Positions 16,067-26,014 of a stretch of DNA of 64,000 nucleotides are shown here, one piece after another (the first letter of the stretch is position 1; every line of letters starts with the position of its first letter). A program made the translations under genes and the position numbers. The stretch is from Bradyrhizobium sp. NDS-1. Lineage in GTDB: Bacteria; Pseudomonadota; Alphaproteobacteria; Rhizobiales; Xanthobacteraceae. The DNA lies in NCBI RefSeq assembly GCF_032918005.1, contig NZ_CP136628.1, positions 1,845,501 to 1,909,500 on the forward strand, in the 5' to 3' direction. Below the pieces are notes generated by a model that made no database searches, was not told the DNA's origin, and saw only the letters and a list, made by a program, of their open reading frames with translations.

Positions 16067-16152
16067 CGTCATGCCCGGGCTTGTCCCGGGCATCCACGTT
16101 CTTCGTGCGTAGTAGCAAGGCGTGGATGGCCGGGACAAGCCCGGCCATGACG
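16067..16152. repeat. Palindromic intergenic repeat
   Basis: An 86-bp imperfect inverted repeat with outer arms CGTCATG/CATGACG and inner arms based on CCCGGGCTTGTCCCGGGCAT and its partner after a short loop. This GTCATGCCCGGGCTTG-type element is a dispersed repeat in Bradyrhizobium genomes. It lies after the GH1 gene, where it could form an mRNA hairpin. Confidence 0.75.
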
Positions 16153-16308
16153 TCGACTGTTTCGGGCCGATCATTCAGGCCGTATGCGATCGGCTCAATT
16201 TTACGTGCGGCGGAATTCCGGGTGGCGGGTGCAAACGCCCCGCATTGACTCTCCTCTCGCCCTTATTCAGAACCGTCCTCAACACTGACAACAAAGAGGA
16301 CAACGCCC

Positions 16309-17541
16309 ATGACCGATGCACTCATCATCGATGCCTGCCGGACCCCGCGCGGCGTCGGCAAGGCCGGCAAGGGAGCGCTGTCGGGCATTCATCCGCAGCA
16401 GCTCGGCGCAACCGTGCTGCGCGCGCTCGCGGAGCGCACCGGCATCGACACGGCCGACGTCGACGACATCGTCTGGGGCTGCAGCGCGCAGGTCGCGACG
16501 CAAAGCGGCGATCTCGGGCGGATGTCGGCGCTCGATGCCGGCTATGACGTGCGCGCCAGCGCCGTGACGCTGGACCGCTTCTGCGGCAGCGGCATCACCA
16601 GCGTCAACATGGCGGCCGCCTCGATCATGGCGGGCGCGGAAGACCTCGTCATCGCCGGCGGCTGCGAGATGATGTCGATGGAGGGACGCCGCGGCTCGGG
16701 TCCGATGATGATGGACAACGGCAATCTGCGCCTGCGGGCAAAGCATCCGCAGTCGCATCAGGGCGTCTGCGCTGACGCGATTGCCACGCTGGAGGGCATC
16801 ACGCGAAGGGATGTCGACGCGCTCGGGCTGGAGAGCCAGAAGCGCGCGGCCCATGCGATCGTGAACGGGCACTTCAAGAAGAGCCTCGTGCCCGTCCACC
16901 GCGAGGACGGCAGCCTCGCGCTCGACCACGAGGAGTATCCGCGGCCGCAGACCACGATGGAAGGCCTGGGCAGCTTGAAGCCGGCATTCCCCGCGGTCGC
17001 CGACTACGCGCTCGACGACAAGGGCACGACCTATCGTGGCCTGATCCTGCAGAAATACCCGGACCTCGAGATCGATTTCGTGCACCACGCCGGCAACTCT
17101 TCCGGGGTCGTCGACGGCGCCGCCGCGATCCTGCTGGCCTCGCCCGCCTACGCCAGGGCGCATGGCCTGAAGGCTCGCGCCCGCGTCGTCGCGATGGCGA
17201 ACATGGGGGATTCGCCGACCCTGATGCTGAACGCGCCGGTGCCGGCCACGCGCAAGGTGCTGGCGAAGGCCGGCCTCACCGTCGACGACATCGACCTGTT
17301 CGAGATCAACGAGGCGTTTGCGGTGGTGGCGGAAAAATACATCCGCGACCTCCGGCTCGATCGCGCCAAGGTCAACGTCAATGGCGGATCGATCGCGCTC
17401 GGCCATCCCATCGGCGCCACGGGCTCGATCCTGATCGGCACCGTGCTCGACGAGCTCGAACGGCGCGATCTCAAACGTGGTCTCGTCACCATGTGCGCCG
17501 CCGGCGGCATGGCGCCCGCCGTCATCATCGAGCGCATCTGA
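16309..17541 (+). CDS. Acetyl-CoA C-acyltransferase (thiolase)
   Basis: A 410-residue thiolase that cleaves or forms 3-oxoacyl-CoA using coenzyme A. The acyl-accepting Cys92 is in LDRFCGSG, the second-domain motifs NEAFAVV and GHPIGATGS carry Asn and His of the active site, and the proton-shuttling Cys is in MCAAGGMAPA. Length and motif order match degradative/biosynthetic thiolases (FadA/PhaA superfamily). It stands alone in the window; no dehydrogenase or hydratase partner is adjacent, so I cannot say whether it serves fatty acid, aromatic or polyhydroxybutyrate metabolism. Confidence 0.92.
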   Translation: MTDALIIDACRTPRGVGKAGKGALSGIHPQQLGATVLRALAERTGIDTADVDDIVWGCSAQVATQSGDLGRMSALDAGYDVRASAVTLDRFCGSGITSVNMAAASIMAGAEDLVIAGGCEMMSMEGRRGSGPMMMDNGNLRLRAKHPQSHQGVCADAIATLEGITRRDVDALGLESQKRAAHAIVNGHFKKSLVPVHREDGSLALDHEEYPRPQTTMEGLGSLKPAFPAVADYALDDKGTTYRGLILQKYPDLEIDFVHHAGNSSGVVDGAAAILLASPAYARAHGLKARARVVAMANMGDSPTLMLNAPVPATRKVLAKAGLTVDDIDLFEINEAFAVVAEKYIRDLRLDRAKVNVNGGSIALGHPIGATGSILIGTVLDELERRDLKRGLVTMCAAGGMAPAVIIERI

Positions 17542-17872
17542 CCGATCGCCCGCCACTTTCTCCCTGTTTTTACGGGGAGGAAGACCGGCGATATGCGTCC
17601 GACCCTTATTTTTCAGGGTGAAACACGACCAGCCTTTCACAAAGAGGCCGGTCGCCGCTTGTCGAAAGCGGCGAATCAGTTCTAGCAGGATGGCGTGCGG
17701 GCCTTTGAAACAAGGCAAAATCCGCTGCCCGAAGCTTCTCCCGCGCCGGAAGTAGCTAAAAAGCAGGGTTTTTTGCTACAGAGGGCCAAAAAAGCCCGTA
17801 AAACCCCGACAAAACCGTGCAGAAGGCTATAGGCCTTCGCCGGTTGGTCTAATATCCAACCGCCAACGAATC
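17542..17872 (+). promoter_or_regulatory. Hairpin-rich leader region of the HU gene
   Basis: No gene is evident in this 330-bp gap. It contains a series of short perfect inverted repeats, including CGCCGCTT/AAGCGGCG near 17655, GAAGGC/GCCTTC near 17823-17839, and CGGTTGG/CCAACCG at 17841-17862. The last lies just before the AGAGGAG ribosome-binding site of HU. The arrangement suggests a structured 5' leader, an operator, or the remains of a terminator for the thiolase gene. Confidence 0.4.
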
Positions 17873-17884
17873 AGAGGAGACACG

Positions 17885-18187
17885 ATGGCAACCCAAATGT
17901 CCAAATCGCAGTTGATCGAAAAGATTGCGACCGCCACCGAGCTTTCCAAGCGCGACGTCAAGAGCGTCATGGAAACGCTGACCGACGTCGGTCACAAGGA
18001 GCTCAAGAAGAACGGCCTGTTCCTGGTGCCGGGCTTCGCCAAGTTCGTGGTCATCAAGAAGCCCGCGACCAAGGCACGCAAGGGCACCAACCCGTTCACG
18101 GGTGAAGAGATGATGTTCAAGGCCAAGCCGGCCCGGAAGATCGTCCGCGCCCGCCCGGTCAAGGCCGCCAAGGACGCCGTGGGCTAA
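17885..18187 (+). CDS. HU-family DNA-binding protein
   Basis: A 100-residue histone-like protein that bends DNA as a dimer. The family pattern is complete: SKSQLIEKIATATELSKRDVKSVMETL, then the arm region FVVIKKPATKARKGTNPFTGEEMMFKAKPARK. A short basic tail (ARPVKAAKDAVG) extends beyond the core. A strong AGAGGAG lies upstream of the ATG. It is convergent with the stress-related Lon operon and separated from it by a clear terminator, unlike the usual clpX-lon-hupB order, so this is probably one of several HU paralogues. Confidence 0.93.
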   Translation: MATQMSKSQLIEKIATATELSKRDVKSVMETLTDVGHKELKKNGLFLVPGFAKFVVIKKPATKARKGTNPFTGEEMMFKAKPARKIVRARPVKAAKDAVG

Positions 18188-18193
18188 CGACGC

Positions 18194-18224
18194 AAAGGCC
18201 CCCTCGGCTAGGAGGGGGCCTTTT
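18194..18224 (+). terminator. Rho-independent terminator of the HU gene
   Basis: A perfect 11-bp stem (AAGGCCCCCTC with GAGGGGGCCTT) around a short loop, followed by TTTT, begins six bases after the HU stop codon. Confidence 0.9.
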
Positions 18225-18259
18225 GTTTGGGGCAGCCGCGAGGGCCTGAGACGGAGGGC

Positions 18260-18415
18260 TCAACCCTTGCGGCGCTTCACCCGGACAGGAACGGGTTGAA
18301 GCTGCGGCCCGGACGCCGCCAGCGCATCGCGGACCCGGTCGATGGCGCGATCGAGCAGCCGGCGTAGCCGCTGCGTTGTCCGCGACCGCTTTGCATTTTC
18401 CAGCCGTTTCTTCAT
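18260..18415 (-). CDS. Small basic protein downstream of Lon, 51 residues
   Basis: A short frame starting with ATG five bases after the Lon stop codon and ending at TGA. The product is very basic and helix-prone (MKKRLENAKRSRTTQRLRRL, then DRAIDRVRDALAAS, ending VKRRKG). GGCGGAG at the end of the Lon gene is suitably spaced as ribosome-binding site. Same-strand adjacency suggests it is the third gene of the Hsp20-Lon operon. It could be a nucleic-acid-binding peptide or a Lon partner, but nothing in the sequence proves either, and chance openness at high GC cannot be excluded. Confidence 0.5.
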   Translation of the reverse strand: MKKRLENAKRSRTTQRLRRLLDRAIDRVRDALAASGPQLQPVPVRVKRRKG

Positions 18416-18420
18416 CGCAT

Positions 18421-20814
<2,394 letters not shown>

Positions 20815-20822
20815 GATCGACC

Positions 20823-21206
20823 TCAGGATTTGGCAAGGCGCAGCGCGACGCAGCCGTCCATCACGAAGCGGCTGATGGCGTAGCGGCCGAGGGGCAATGC
20901 AATGCGGCGCTCAAAACGCCCCTGCGGCAGCTCGAGCCGGTGGATGCGGGCGTTGCGGAGCTCCGGGGGCAGGGTGCGCTGGCCGGAGACGACGAGCACG
21001 CCGTCATGGATGACAGTCTCGACATTGTCCGGATTGACACCGGGAAGCGCCACCAGGATCAGAAGCTCATGCTCGGTCTCGAGCACGTCGATCGGCGGCT
21101 CCCAGCAGGCTTCCTGGCGGCCGAACTGCTGACGCAGCCGGTCGGCGCGGGTCAACGAGTCGAGGGCTTCGGACAGCATCCAGTCGAGGGGATTTTTCGG
21201 TTGCAT
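20823..21206 (-). CDS. Hsp20/alpha-crystallin small heat-shock protein
   Basis: A 127-residue small chaperone. The alpha-crystallin domain is visible from WEPPIDVLETEHELLILVALPGVNPDNVETVIHDGVLVVSGQR to the beta strands ending GRFERRIALPLGRY. The N-terminal arm is short, and the C terminus lacks a clear I-x-I motif (it ends VALRLAKS). It would hold unfolding proteins, with Lon from the next gene degrading those that cannot be refolded. A heat-shock promoter candidate lies about 30 bp upstream of the ATG. Confidence 0.88.
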   Translation of the reverse strand: MQPKNPLDWMLSEALDSLTRADRLRQQFGRQEACWEPPIDVLETEHELLILVALPGVNPDNVETVIHDGVLVVSGQRTLPPELRNARIHRLELPQGRFERRIALPLGRYAISRFVMDGCVALRLAKS

Positions 21207-21236
21207 GATGCGGGGCTCGGGGGTGGGGAAGCCTGC

Positions 21237-21264
21237 ATATGGGGCTGGTTCCCCGGAAATCCAG
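21237..21264 (-). promoter_or_regulatory. Candidate sigma-32 (RpoH) promoter of hsp20-lon
   Basis: On the minus strand CTGGATT and CCCCATAT are separated by 13 bp. The downstream element matches the RpoH -10 consensus (CCCCATnT); the upstream one shares four of seven positions with CTTGAAA. It ends about 30 bp before the Hsp20 start codon, a suitable leader length. Confidence 0.5.
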
Positions 21265-21301
21265 TCCGCCGGCGCTGACGTGCCATGCGCCGTCGTGCGA
21301 T

Positions 21302-21337
21302 TGAAAAACGAACGCCGCGGCCCGGGCCGCGGCGTTC
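21302..21337 (-). terminator. Rho-independent terminator of the DUF892 gene
   Basis: A perfect 28-bp palindrome (arms GAACGCCGCGGCCC and GGGCCGCGGCGTTC) followed, on the minus strand, by GTTTTT. It lies directly after the DUF892 stop codon and insulates that gene from the Hsp20 promoter. Confidence 0.85.
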
Positions 21338-21359
21338 CATCGTCGGGTCACGCAGGGCG

Positions 21360-21926
21360 TCAGGCCGCCGCGCGGTACTCTTCTTCGGCCTCGAGGTTGA
21401 TCACGGACGTCGCGAGCTCGGTCAGCGTGTGATCAGTCGCCTCTTCCTCGTCCAGCGTCGCCTGCAGCAGCCTTGCCGCGTCCGGCATGCCGAGCTCTTC
21501 GGCCCAGGTGCGCAAGGTGCCGTAGCGGGAGATCTCGTAATGCTCCACCGCCTGGGCGGCCGCGAGCAGTCCCGCATCGAGCGCCGGCGCGCCCTTGAAC
21601 TCCTTCATGATCTCGGCGCCCTCGTCGGTAATGCCGTTGATGGCTTCGCACGGCTTGCCGCGGGCAGGCTTGCCCAGCATCTTGAAGATCTGGTCCAGCC
21701 GCTTGACCTGGCCCTGGGTCTCGCGCAGGTGCTTGTTGAAGGCGGCGGCCAGCTCCTTCGATTGCGCTGCCTTCGCCATCTTGGGCAAGGTCTTGATGAT
21801 CTTGTTCTCGGCGAAATAGATGTCCTTCAGCGTCTCCACAAACAGGTCGCTGAGCATCTTCGGCGCCTGACGCGGCCGCCGAGCCGCGGTCTTCTTGGAT
21901 GTGCGCTTCTTGGTTCGTTTGGCCAT
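21360..21926 (-). CDS. DUF892 (YciE/YciF-like) ferritin-like protein
   Basis: A 188-residue four-helix-bundle protein. A Lys/Arg-rich N terminus (MAKRTKKRTSKKTAARRPRQ) precedes the DUF892 core: LFVETLKDIYFAENKIIKTLPKMAKAA, HLRETQGQVKRLDQIF, AGLLAAAQAVEHYEISRYGTLRTWAEELG, and LDEEEATDHTLTEL. The Glu and His residues at the helix positions fit a di-iron site. Such proteins are typical general-stress products. The ATG at 21926 has GAGGAGG upstream. A weak EcfG-like motif lies further upstream but is not convincing. Confidence 0.88.
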   Translation of the reverse strand: MAKRTKKRTSKKTAARRPRQAPKMLSDLFVETLKDIYFAENKIIKTLPKMAKAAQSKELAAAFNKHLRETQGQVKRLDQIFKMLGKPARGKPCEAINGITDEGAEIMKEFKGAPALDAGLLAAAQAVEHYEISRYGTLRTWAEELGMPDAARLLQATLDEEEATDHTLTELATSVINLEAEEEYRAAA

Positions 21927-22039
21927 ACGTCCTCCTCTTGAGGTGACACGGGAAGGCCTCGCCCTCCTCAATCCTCAGGCGATCAAAGCCGCGTCAGTAA
22001 CGAAAGTTCCTAACTGCAACCGGCGCGCGGAGCGGTCGC

Positions 22040-22246
22040 TCAGGTCGGGCGCTTGTAGGGATCTTCCTGGCGCTGTCGCTCCTCCGTCGCGCGATCGAGC
22101 TGTGCCCGCTCGCCGCGCCTGAGGTGGCCGGCCTTCATCACCCCGTAGACGAGGACCGCACCGAGCAGGAAGGCTCCGATGAACCAGAGCCAGAGCAGGT
22201 TGGCCGAGAGCTGGCCAAGAAGCATTCCGATTCCACTGTCGCTCAT
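22040..22246 (-). CDS. Single-pass membrane peptide, 68 residues
   Basis: The protein has one strong transmembrane helix (LSANLLWLWFIGAFLLGAVLVYGVM) near residues 14-38 and a charged cytoplasmic tail rich in Arg, Glu and Gln ending EDPYKRPT. GGAGAC lies upstream of the ATG at 22246. Function is unknown. It lies between the DUF892 stress gene and the decayed region, on the same strand as the stress cluster. Small membrane peptides of this kind are commonly annotated as hypothetical in Bradyrhizobium; a role in envelope stress is a guess. Confidence 0.65.
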   Translation of the reverse strand: MSDSGIGMLLGQLSANLLWLWFIGAFLLGAVLVYGVMKAGHLRRGERAQLDRATEERQRQEDPYKRPT

Positions 22247-22329
22247 TGTCGTCTCCACTGATTGCAAAGCGGTGGCCTAGGCTAAGTCTGCCCGGAAGCC
22301 ATCGTTCCAGCGTCCGAGGACCACGCCGG

Positions 22330-22503
22330 CCCGTGCTCGACTTCGCGCTGTGCTCTGCTTCGGCTCACCGGATCGCGCGCACCGGAAATGCGGTGCTCTC
22401 GCGCGTTCTCCGCATGCTGCTCGCCGCCTATTCCGTCCAGTTCGTGATCGACGGGATTGCGGCCGTCCGGACCAACCTGTCACAGGGCTGCGACAATCAG
22501 TGA
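22330..22503 (+). pseudogene. C-terminal remnant of a MarC-like membrane protein
   Basis: The plus-strand frame encodes a short stretch, SASAHRIARTGNAVLSRVLRMLLAAYSVQFVIDG, that resembles the last transmembrane helices of MarC-family proteins, which typically end with a LLLAALAVQFVIDG-type helix. The roughly 150 residues that should precede it are absent: the frame upstream is unrelated and runs into the neighbouring gene. I read this as the truncated 3' end of a lost gene. It is about 90 bp upstream of another damaged gene, the class II aldolase. Confidence 0.55.
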
Positions 22504-22591
22504 ATCCATTGATTTTGGGTCGCTTTCGCTTGCACTGCCATGTTGGTTTGACGTACTTCCGGTCCAACAAGACCATCGTCAGGAAATCGGG

Positions 22592-23032
22592 ATGTCGATG
22601 ACTGCGGACGAGCTCGCCAAGAGACAGGCCATCATCGACGCTTGCCGGCGCATGAACGCGCTCGGCATCAACCAGGGCACCTCGGGCAATATCAGCGTCC
22701 GACATGTGGACGGGCTTCTGGTCACGCCGACCAGCGTGCCTTACGAGGCCATGACGCCGGACCAGATCGTCTTCACGGCCATGGACGGCGCACACGCGCC
22801 CGATCAGAAGCCGTCGAGCGAATGGCGGTTTCATCGCGACATCCTGGAGTCGCGTCCCGACGTCAACGCCGTGGTGCATGCGCATCCGACCTATTGGCTC
22901 GCCGTCGAAGTCGAGCCGCTGGCGCGGCAGGATCACGGCTGCCTCCAGATCGGACAACCGCCGCTGCTTCCCAGCGACGAGATCGAACGGGTCCGCCGGC
23001 GCATGGCCGGCTACGGCCTGTCGGAAGGGTAG
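22592..23032 (+). pseudogene. Class II aldolase with a large internal deletion
   Basis: The 146-residue product starts like L-fuculose-phosphate aldolase family proteins (ADELAKRQAIIDACRRMNALGINQGTSGNISVR) with the phosphate-binding GTSGNIS loop and the Zn ligands HAH at VVHAHPTY. Directly after PTY the sequence jumps to WLAVEVEPLARQDHGCLQIG, which belongs near the C terminus of full-length relatives of about 220 residues. The missing block normally contains the third Zn ligand (in a LLANHG-type motif) and part of the active site. The frame is preserved across the junction near 22894. An ATG two codons later (22598) may be the real start. Confidence 0.75.
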
Positions 23033-23044
23033 GGCAGGCAGAAG

Positions 23045-24832
23045 GTGTTCGTGCGGATCAGGCATCTCGTCGATCGCAAGGGGACGAACCGCACCATGGT
23101 TCGGCTGCGCGCTCTCTTGCGCAGCAACGAGTTCTACCTGATCCCGCTCGCGCTGGTGATCGGCACGCTGGCCGGTGCGGTCGTGACGCTGATGGCCCAT
23201 ATCGCGCAGTTCGCGCATGTGGTGATCTACGGGATTCCCGTCGATGTTCACCTGTCGGCTCACGCGAGCGTCAGTCCGTGGGCGGCACTGATCGCGCCTG
23301 CACTCGGTGGGCTGTCGCTCGGAATCATGGAATGGTCGCGGCGGCGCATGAAGATCTCGAACGCGGTCGACCCGATCGAGGCGAACGCGCTGCGCGGCGG
23401 CAATCTCTCGATGCGCGACAGCATGGTGGTGTCGGGCCAGACCCTGATCTCCAACGGCTGCGGCGCCTCGGTCGGCCTCGAGGCCGGCTATACCCAGATC
23501 GGCTCGGGTATCGCCTCGCAGCTCGGCAAGTTCTTCAATCTGCGCCGCAACGATTTGCGCCTGATGGTTGGCTGCGGCGCTGCCGCCGCGATCGCGGCGG
23601 CGTTCGGCGCCCCGATCACCGGCGCCTTCTACGCCTGTGAGCTCATCGTCGGCGTCTATGCGGTCGGCAGCGCCGCCCCGATCCTGGCGGCATCGCTCGC
23701 GGGCGCCCTGACCGCGCAATGGCTCGGCGGCGCGCCGTACTCGCTGGAGATACCCAAGGTCAGCGCCGTCGGCGTCGAGCAATATCTGGCGCTGATCGGG
23801 CTCGCGCTCATCACCAGCGGCGTCGGCATCGCCGTGATGCGTTCTTCGCCGATGTTCGAGCGCCTGTTCGCCTGGATGCCGGTCTGGCTGCGTCCAGTGA
23901 TCGGAGGCCTCATCGTCGGCGGCTTCGCCATCATCACGCCGCAGGTGCTGGCAGCCGGACACGGCGCCATGGTGCTCGATCTCTTTCACGACATGACGAT
24001 CGGCCTGATCGCGCTGATCATCGCCTTGAAAGTGACCGCGTGCCTGATCTCGCTCGCCTCGGGCTTCCGCGGCGGCCTGTTCTTCGCCTCGCTGTTCGTG
24101 GGCAGCCTGATCGGCAAATTCTTCGCGGCAGTGCTTCTCCTGATCAGCCCGAACTTCGCGATCGATCCGCTGGTCGCGATGCTGACGGGCATGGCGACGC
24201 TCGGCGTTGCCATCGTCGGCGGCCCCCTGACCATGTCGTTCCTGGTGCTCGAGATGACGCGCAATGTCGACGTCACCGCCGTGGTGCTCGCCGGCTGCAT
24301 CGTCACCTCGATCTGCGTCCGCTTCATGTTCGGCCATTCCTTCTCGACCTGGCGGCTGCATCTGCGCGGCGAGACCATCCGCAGCGCCAACGACGTCGGT
24401 TGGCTGCGCAATCTCACGGTCGAGCGGCTGATGCGCTCCGACGTCGGCAAGGTGCCCTCGACCACGACCATCGCCGCCGCACGCCGCGAGTTCGCGCTGG
24501 GCTCGCGGCCGGGTATCGTCATCGTCAACAATGTCGACGAATATGTCGGCCTCGTCCTGCTGCCCGATTTGTTCTCCGGCGACCTCGACACCATCGCCGA
24601 CGAGATCCAGGTGATCGAGCTCGCCCGCCTGATCGACATCGTGCTGATCCCGGAAATGAACGTGAAGTCGGCGATGGCGGTGTTCGACGAGGCCGAGGCC
24701 GAAATGCTGGCGGTGGTCGATTCCACCGACAGCCGCAAGGTGATCGGATTCCTCACCGAAACCTTCGCGCGCCGCCGCTATGTCGAGGAGATCGACAAGG
24801 CGACGCGCGGCGTGCTGGGGGCGCTGTCGTAG
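23045..24832 (+). CDS. ClC-family chloride channel/antiporter with CBS domains
   Basis: A 595-residue membrane protein. The ClC core spans about residues 30-430 with repeated hydrophobic helices; the selectivity region SNGCGASVGLEAGYTQ keeps the Glu that corresponds to the gating Glu of GREGP, and the second element reads SGFRGGLFFASLFVG. A cytoplasmic pair of CBS domains follows (VERLMRSDVGKVPSTTTIAAARREF, then LIPEMNVKSAMAVFDEAEAEMLAVVD). It moves Cl- across the inner membrane, possibly regulated by nucleotide binding to CBS. The GTG at 23045 starts the frame, 12 bp after the aldolase remnant; ATG 23096 is an alternative start. Confidence 0.9.
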   Translation: MFVRIRHLVDRKGTNRTMVRLRALLRSNEFYLIPLALVIGTLAGAVVTLMAHIAQFAHVVIYGIPVDVHLSAHASVSPWAALIAPALGGLSLGIMEWSRRRMKISNAVDPIEANALRGGNLSMRDSMVVSGQTLISNGCGASVGLEAGYTQIGSGIASQLGKFFNLRRNDLRLMVGCGAAAAIAAAFGAPITGAFYACELIVGVYAVGSAAPILAASLAGALTAQWLGGAPYSLEIPKVSAVGVEQYLALIGLALITSGVGIAVMRSSPMFERLFAWMPVWLRPVIGGLIVGGFAIITPQVLAAGHGAMVLDLFHDMTIGLIALIIALKVTACLISLASGFRGGLFFASLFVGSLIGKFFAAVLLLISPNFAIDPLVAMLTGMATLGVAIVGGPLTMSFLVLEMTRNVDVTAVVLAGCIVTSICVRFMFGHSFSTWRLHLRGETIRSANDVGWLRNLTVERLMRSDVGKVPSTTTIAAARREFALGSRPGIVIVNNVDEYVGLVLLPDLFSGDLDTIADEIQVIELARLIDIVLIPEMNVKSAMAVFDEAEAEMLAVVDSTDSRKVIGFLTETFARRRYVEEIDKATRGVLGALS

Positions 24833-24839
24833 GCGACTT

Positions 24840-25091
24840 CTACCGGCCGGATGGGGCTGCGACGAGGCAGGCCACGATGCGCCGGACCATCGGCAGCACG
24901 ACGAGCAGCGTTGGAAAGGCGACCAGCCAGGACAGGGCCCAGGCACCTGGCCACGTCGCGAGGAATGCCGGCGTTGGCCCCAGGCTCCGAAGCGTCGAAA
25001 TGACCGACACCACGGCCGTCATGAGAACGGACAGCACGAATGGCATCACGATCGGCGCATAGCGCGCCGGCAGTTTGCGAACAGCAATCAT
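24840..25091 (-). CDS. DUF2798 membrane protein
   Basis: An 83-residue protein with two transmembrane helices: KLPARYAPIVMPFVLSVLMTAVVSVISTL and WALSWLVAFPTLLVVLPMVRRIVACLV. The opening PARY...MPFVLSVLMTAVVS and the FPTLLVVLPMVRRIV ending are typical of DUF2798. Function is unknown. The start at 25091 was chosen for the family-like N terminus and the AAGAGAA upstream; a frame extending to 25148 adds a basic leader unlike the family. It converges on the ClC gene with seven bases between the two stop codons. Confidence 0.8.
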   Translation of the reverse strand: MIAVRKLPARYAPIVMPFVLSVLMTAVVSVISTLRSLGPTPAFLATWPGAWALSWLVAFPTLLVVLPMVRRIVACLVAAPSGR

Positions 25092-25396
25092 CTGATTTCT
25101 CTTGAGGAAAAGGACGCGTCGGTCACGTTGAACCCTGCAAAACGGCATCGATCCCGACGGCGTCGGTTGATGCGTTGGTTCACGTAAAACGCTTACGGCG
25201 ACCGGAAAACGGCGCAGCCGTTCATTATCCGCTCAGGTTCGGTGGTTCAAGCTGCGATTTGGTCGTACGTTTACAATCGTTCAAAGCGTGGCAGATTGCC
25301 GCGAACGTGAAACCAGCTCGATGGTTTGCGGATTCAATGCGGTTTGCGTATCTCTTCGCTGGGCAAGAACTTAGGCAAAGGCATAGGAAGGTCAAA

Positions 25397-25810
25397 ATGA
25401 CTGTTAGACCCGTGATTTCTGCAGCCGGCCGCAACATGGTGCTGGCCGCGTTCACAAGCCTGGCGTTGGTCGCAATTTCGGCGTCGCCTTCGGCTGCTGC
25501 CTCGCCGGCGGAGCCGGTATCCGCAAAGCCTGTCGCGGCCGGGCAGGGCTCCTCCGCCGCCACCGATTTCAGCGCACATCGCCGCCGCTACTACCGGCGC
25601 GGGTCGAACGCTGCCGGTCTCGCCGTTATGGGCGCCGCGGCGGGCATCATCGGGGGGGTGATCGCCGAGCAGCGACGCCGCGACTATTACGAAAACCGCT
25701 ATTATTACGGCTCACGTCCTTACTACGGCGGGCACGGCTATTACGGCGGTTCCGGCTACGGCGGCAGTCCTTTCTATTACGATCCGGGCTACCGTTACGC
25801 GCCGTATTGA
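25397..25810 (+). CDS. Gly/Tyr-rich exported protein
   Basis: A 137-residue protein: signal peptide (about residues 1-36, with Ala-rich cleavage region near SPSAAA), then a linker, an RRRYYRRG segment, a short hydrophobic Gly/Ala segment (AGLAVMGAAAGIIGGVIAEQ) and a low-complexity C terminus of Tyr/Gly repeats (YYGSRPYYGGHGYYGG). This layout is shared by many rhizobial small envelope proteins of unknown role. An AGGAAGG lies just upstream of the ATG at 25397; the frame is open further upstream but begins with non-signal sequence. It is followed by a clear terminator. Confidence 0.75.
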   Translation: MTVRPVISAAGRNMVLAAFTSLALVAISASPSAAASPAEPVSAKPVAAGQGSSAATDFSAHRRRYYRRGSNAAGLAVMGAAAGIIGGVIAEQRRRDYYENRYYYGSRPYYGGHGYYGGSGYGGSPFYYDPGYRYAPY

Positions 25811-25850
25811 ACGATCGTTTTTGACGCCGCCCGGATTGGGTTGCAGGAGA

Positions 25851-25877
25851 AAGGGCGGTGTTTGGGCCGCCCTTTTT
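25851..25877 (+). terminator. Rho-independent terminator
   Basis: AAGGGCGG and CCGCCCTT form a perfect 8-bp stem around an 8-nt loop, followed by further T residues, 41 bp after the Gly/Tyr-rich gene. Confidence 0.88.
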
Positions 25878-26014
25878 GCTGCGTCGGTTCTCTCGTAGTC
25901 GCGGTGAGCGCAGCGATACCCGGATTCCGCTCGTAAAGATCCGGACGTCTCTTCCGCCTTCGCTTTTCGAGCTGCCGCGGACAAGGCGCTGATCCGGGCT
26001 ACGGCATCGCGCCT

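Noticed and set aside
21986..22010. GGAAC upstream of the DUF892 gene as an EcfG promoter
   Set aside because: The -35 element is exact, but the best -10 candidates (CTTT at 17 bp or GCTT at 16 bp) do not match CGTT well enough.
22277..24946. 889-codon minus-strand open frame opposite the ClC gene
   Set aside because: Its product is His/Asp/Arg/Gln-rich low complexity and antisense to a clear ClC-CBS protein, so it is a shadow frame.
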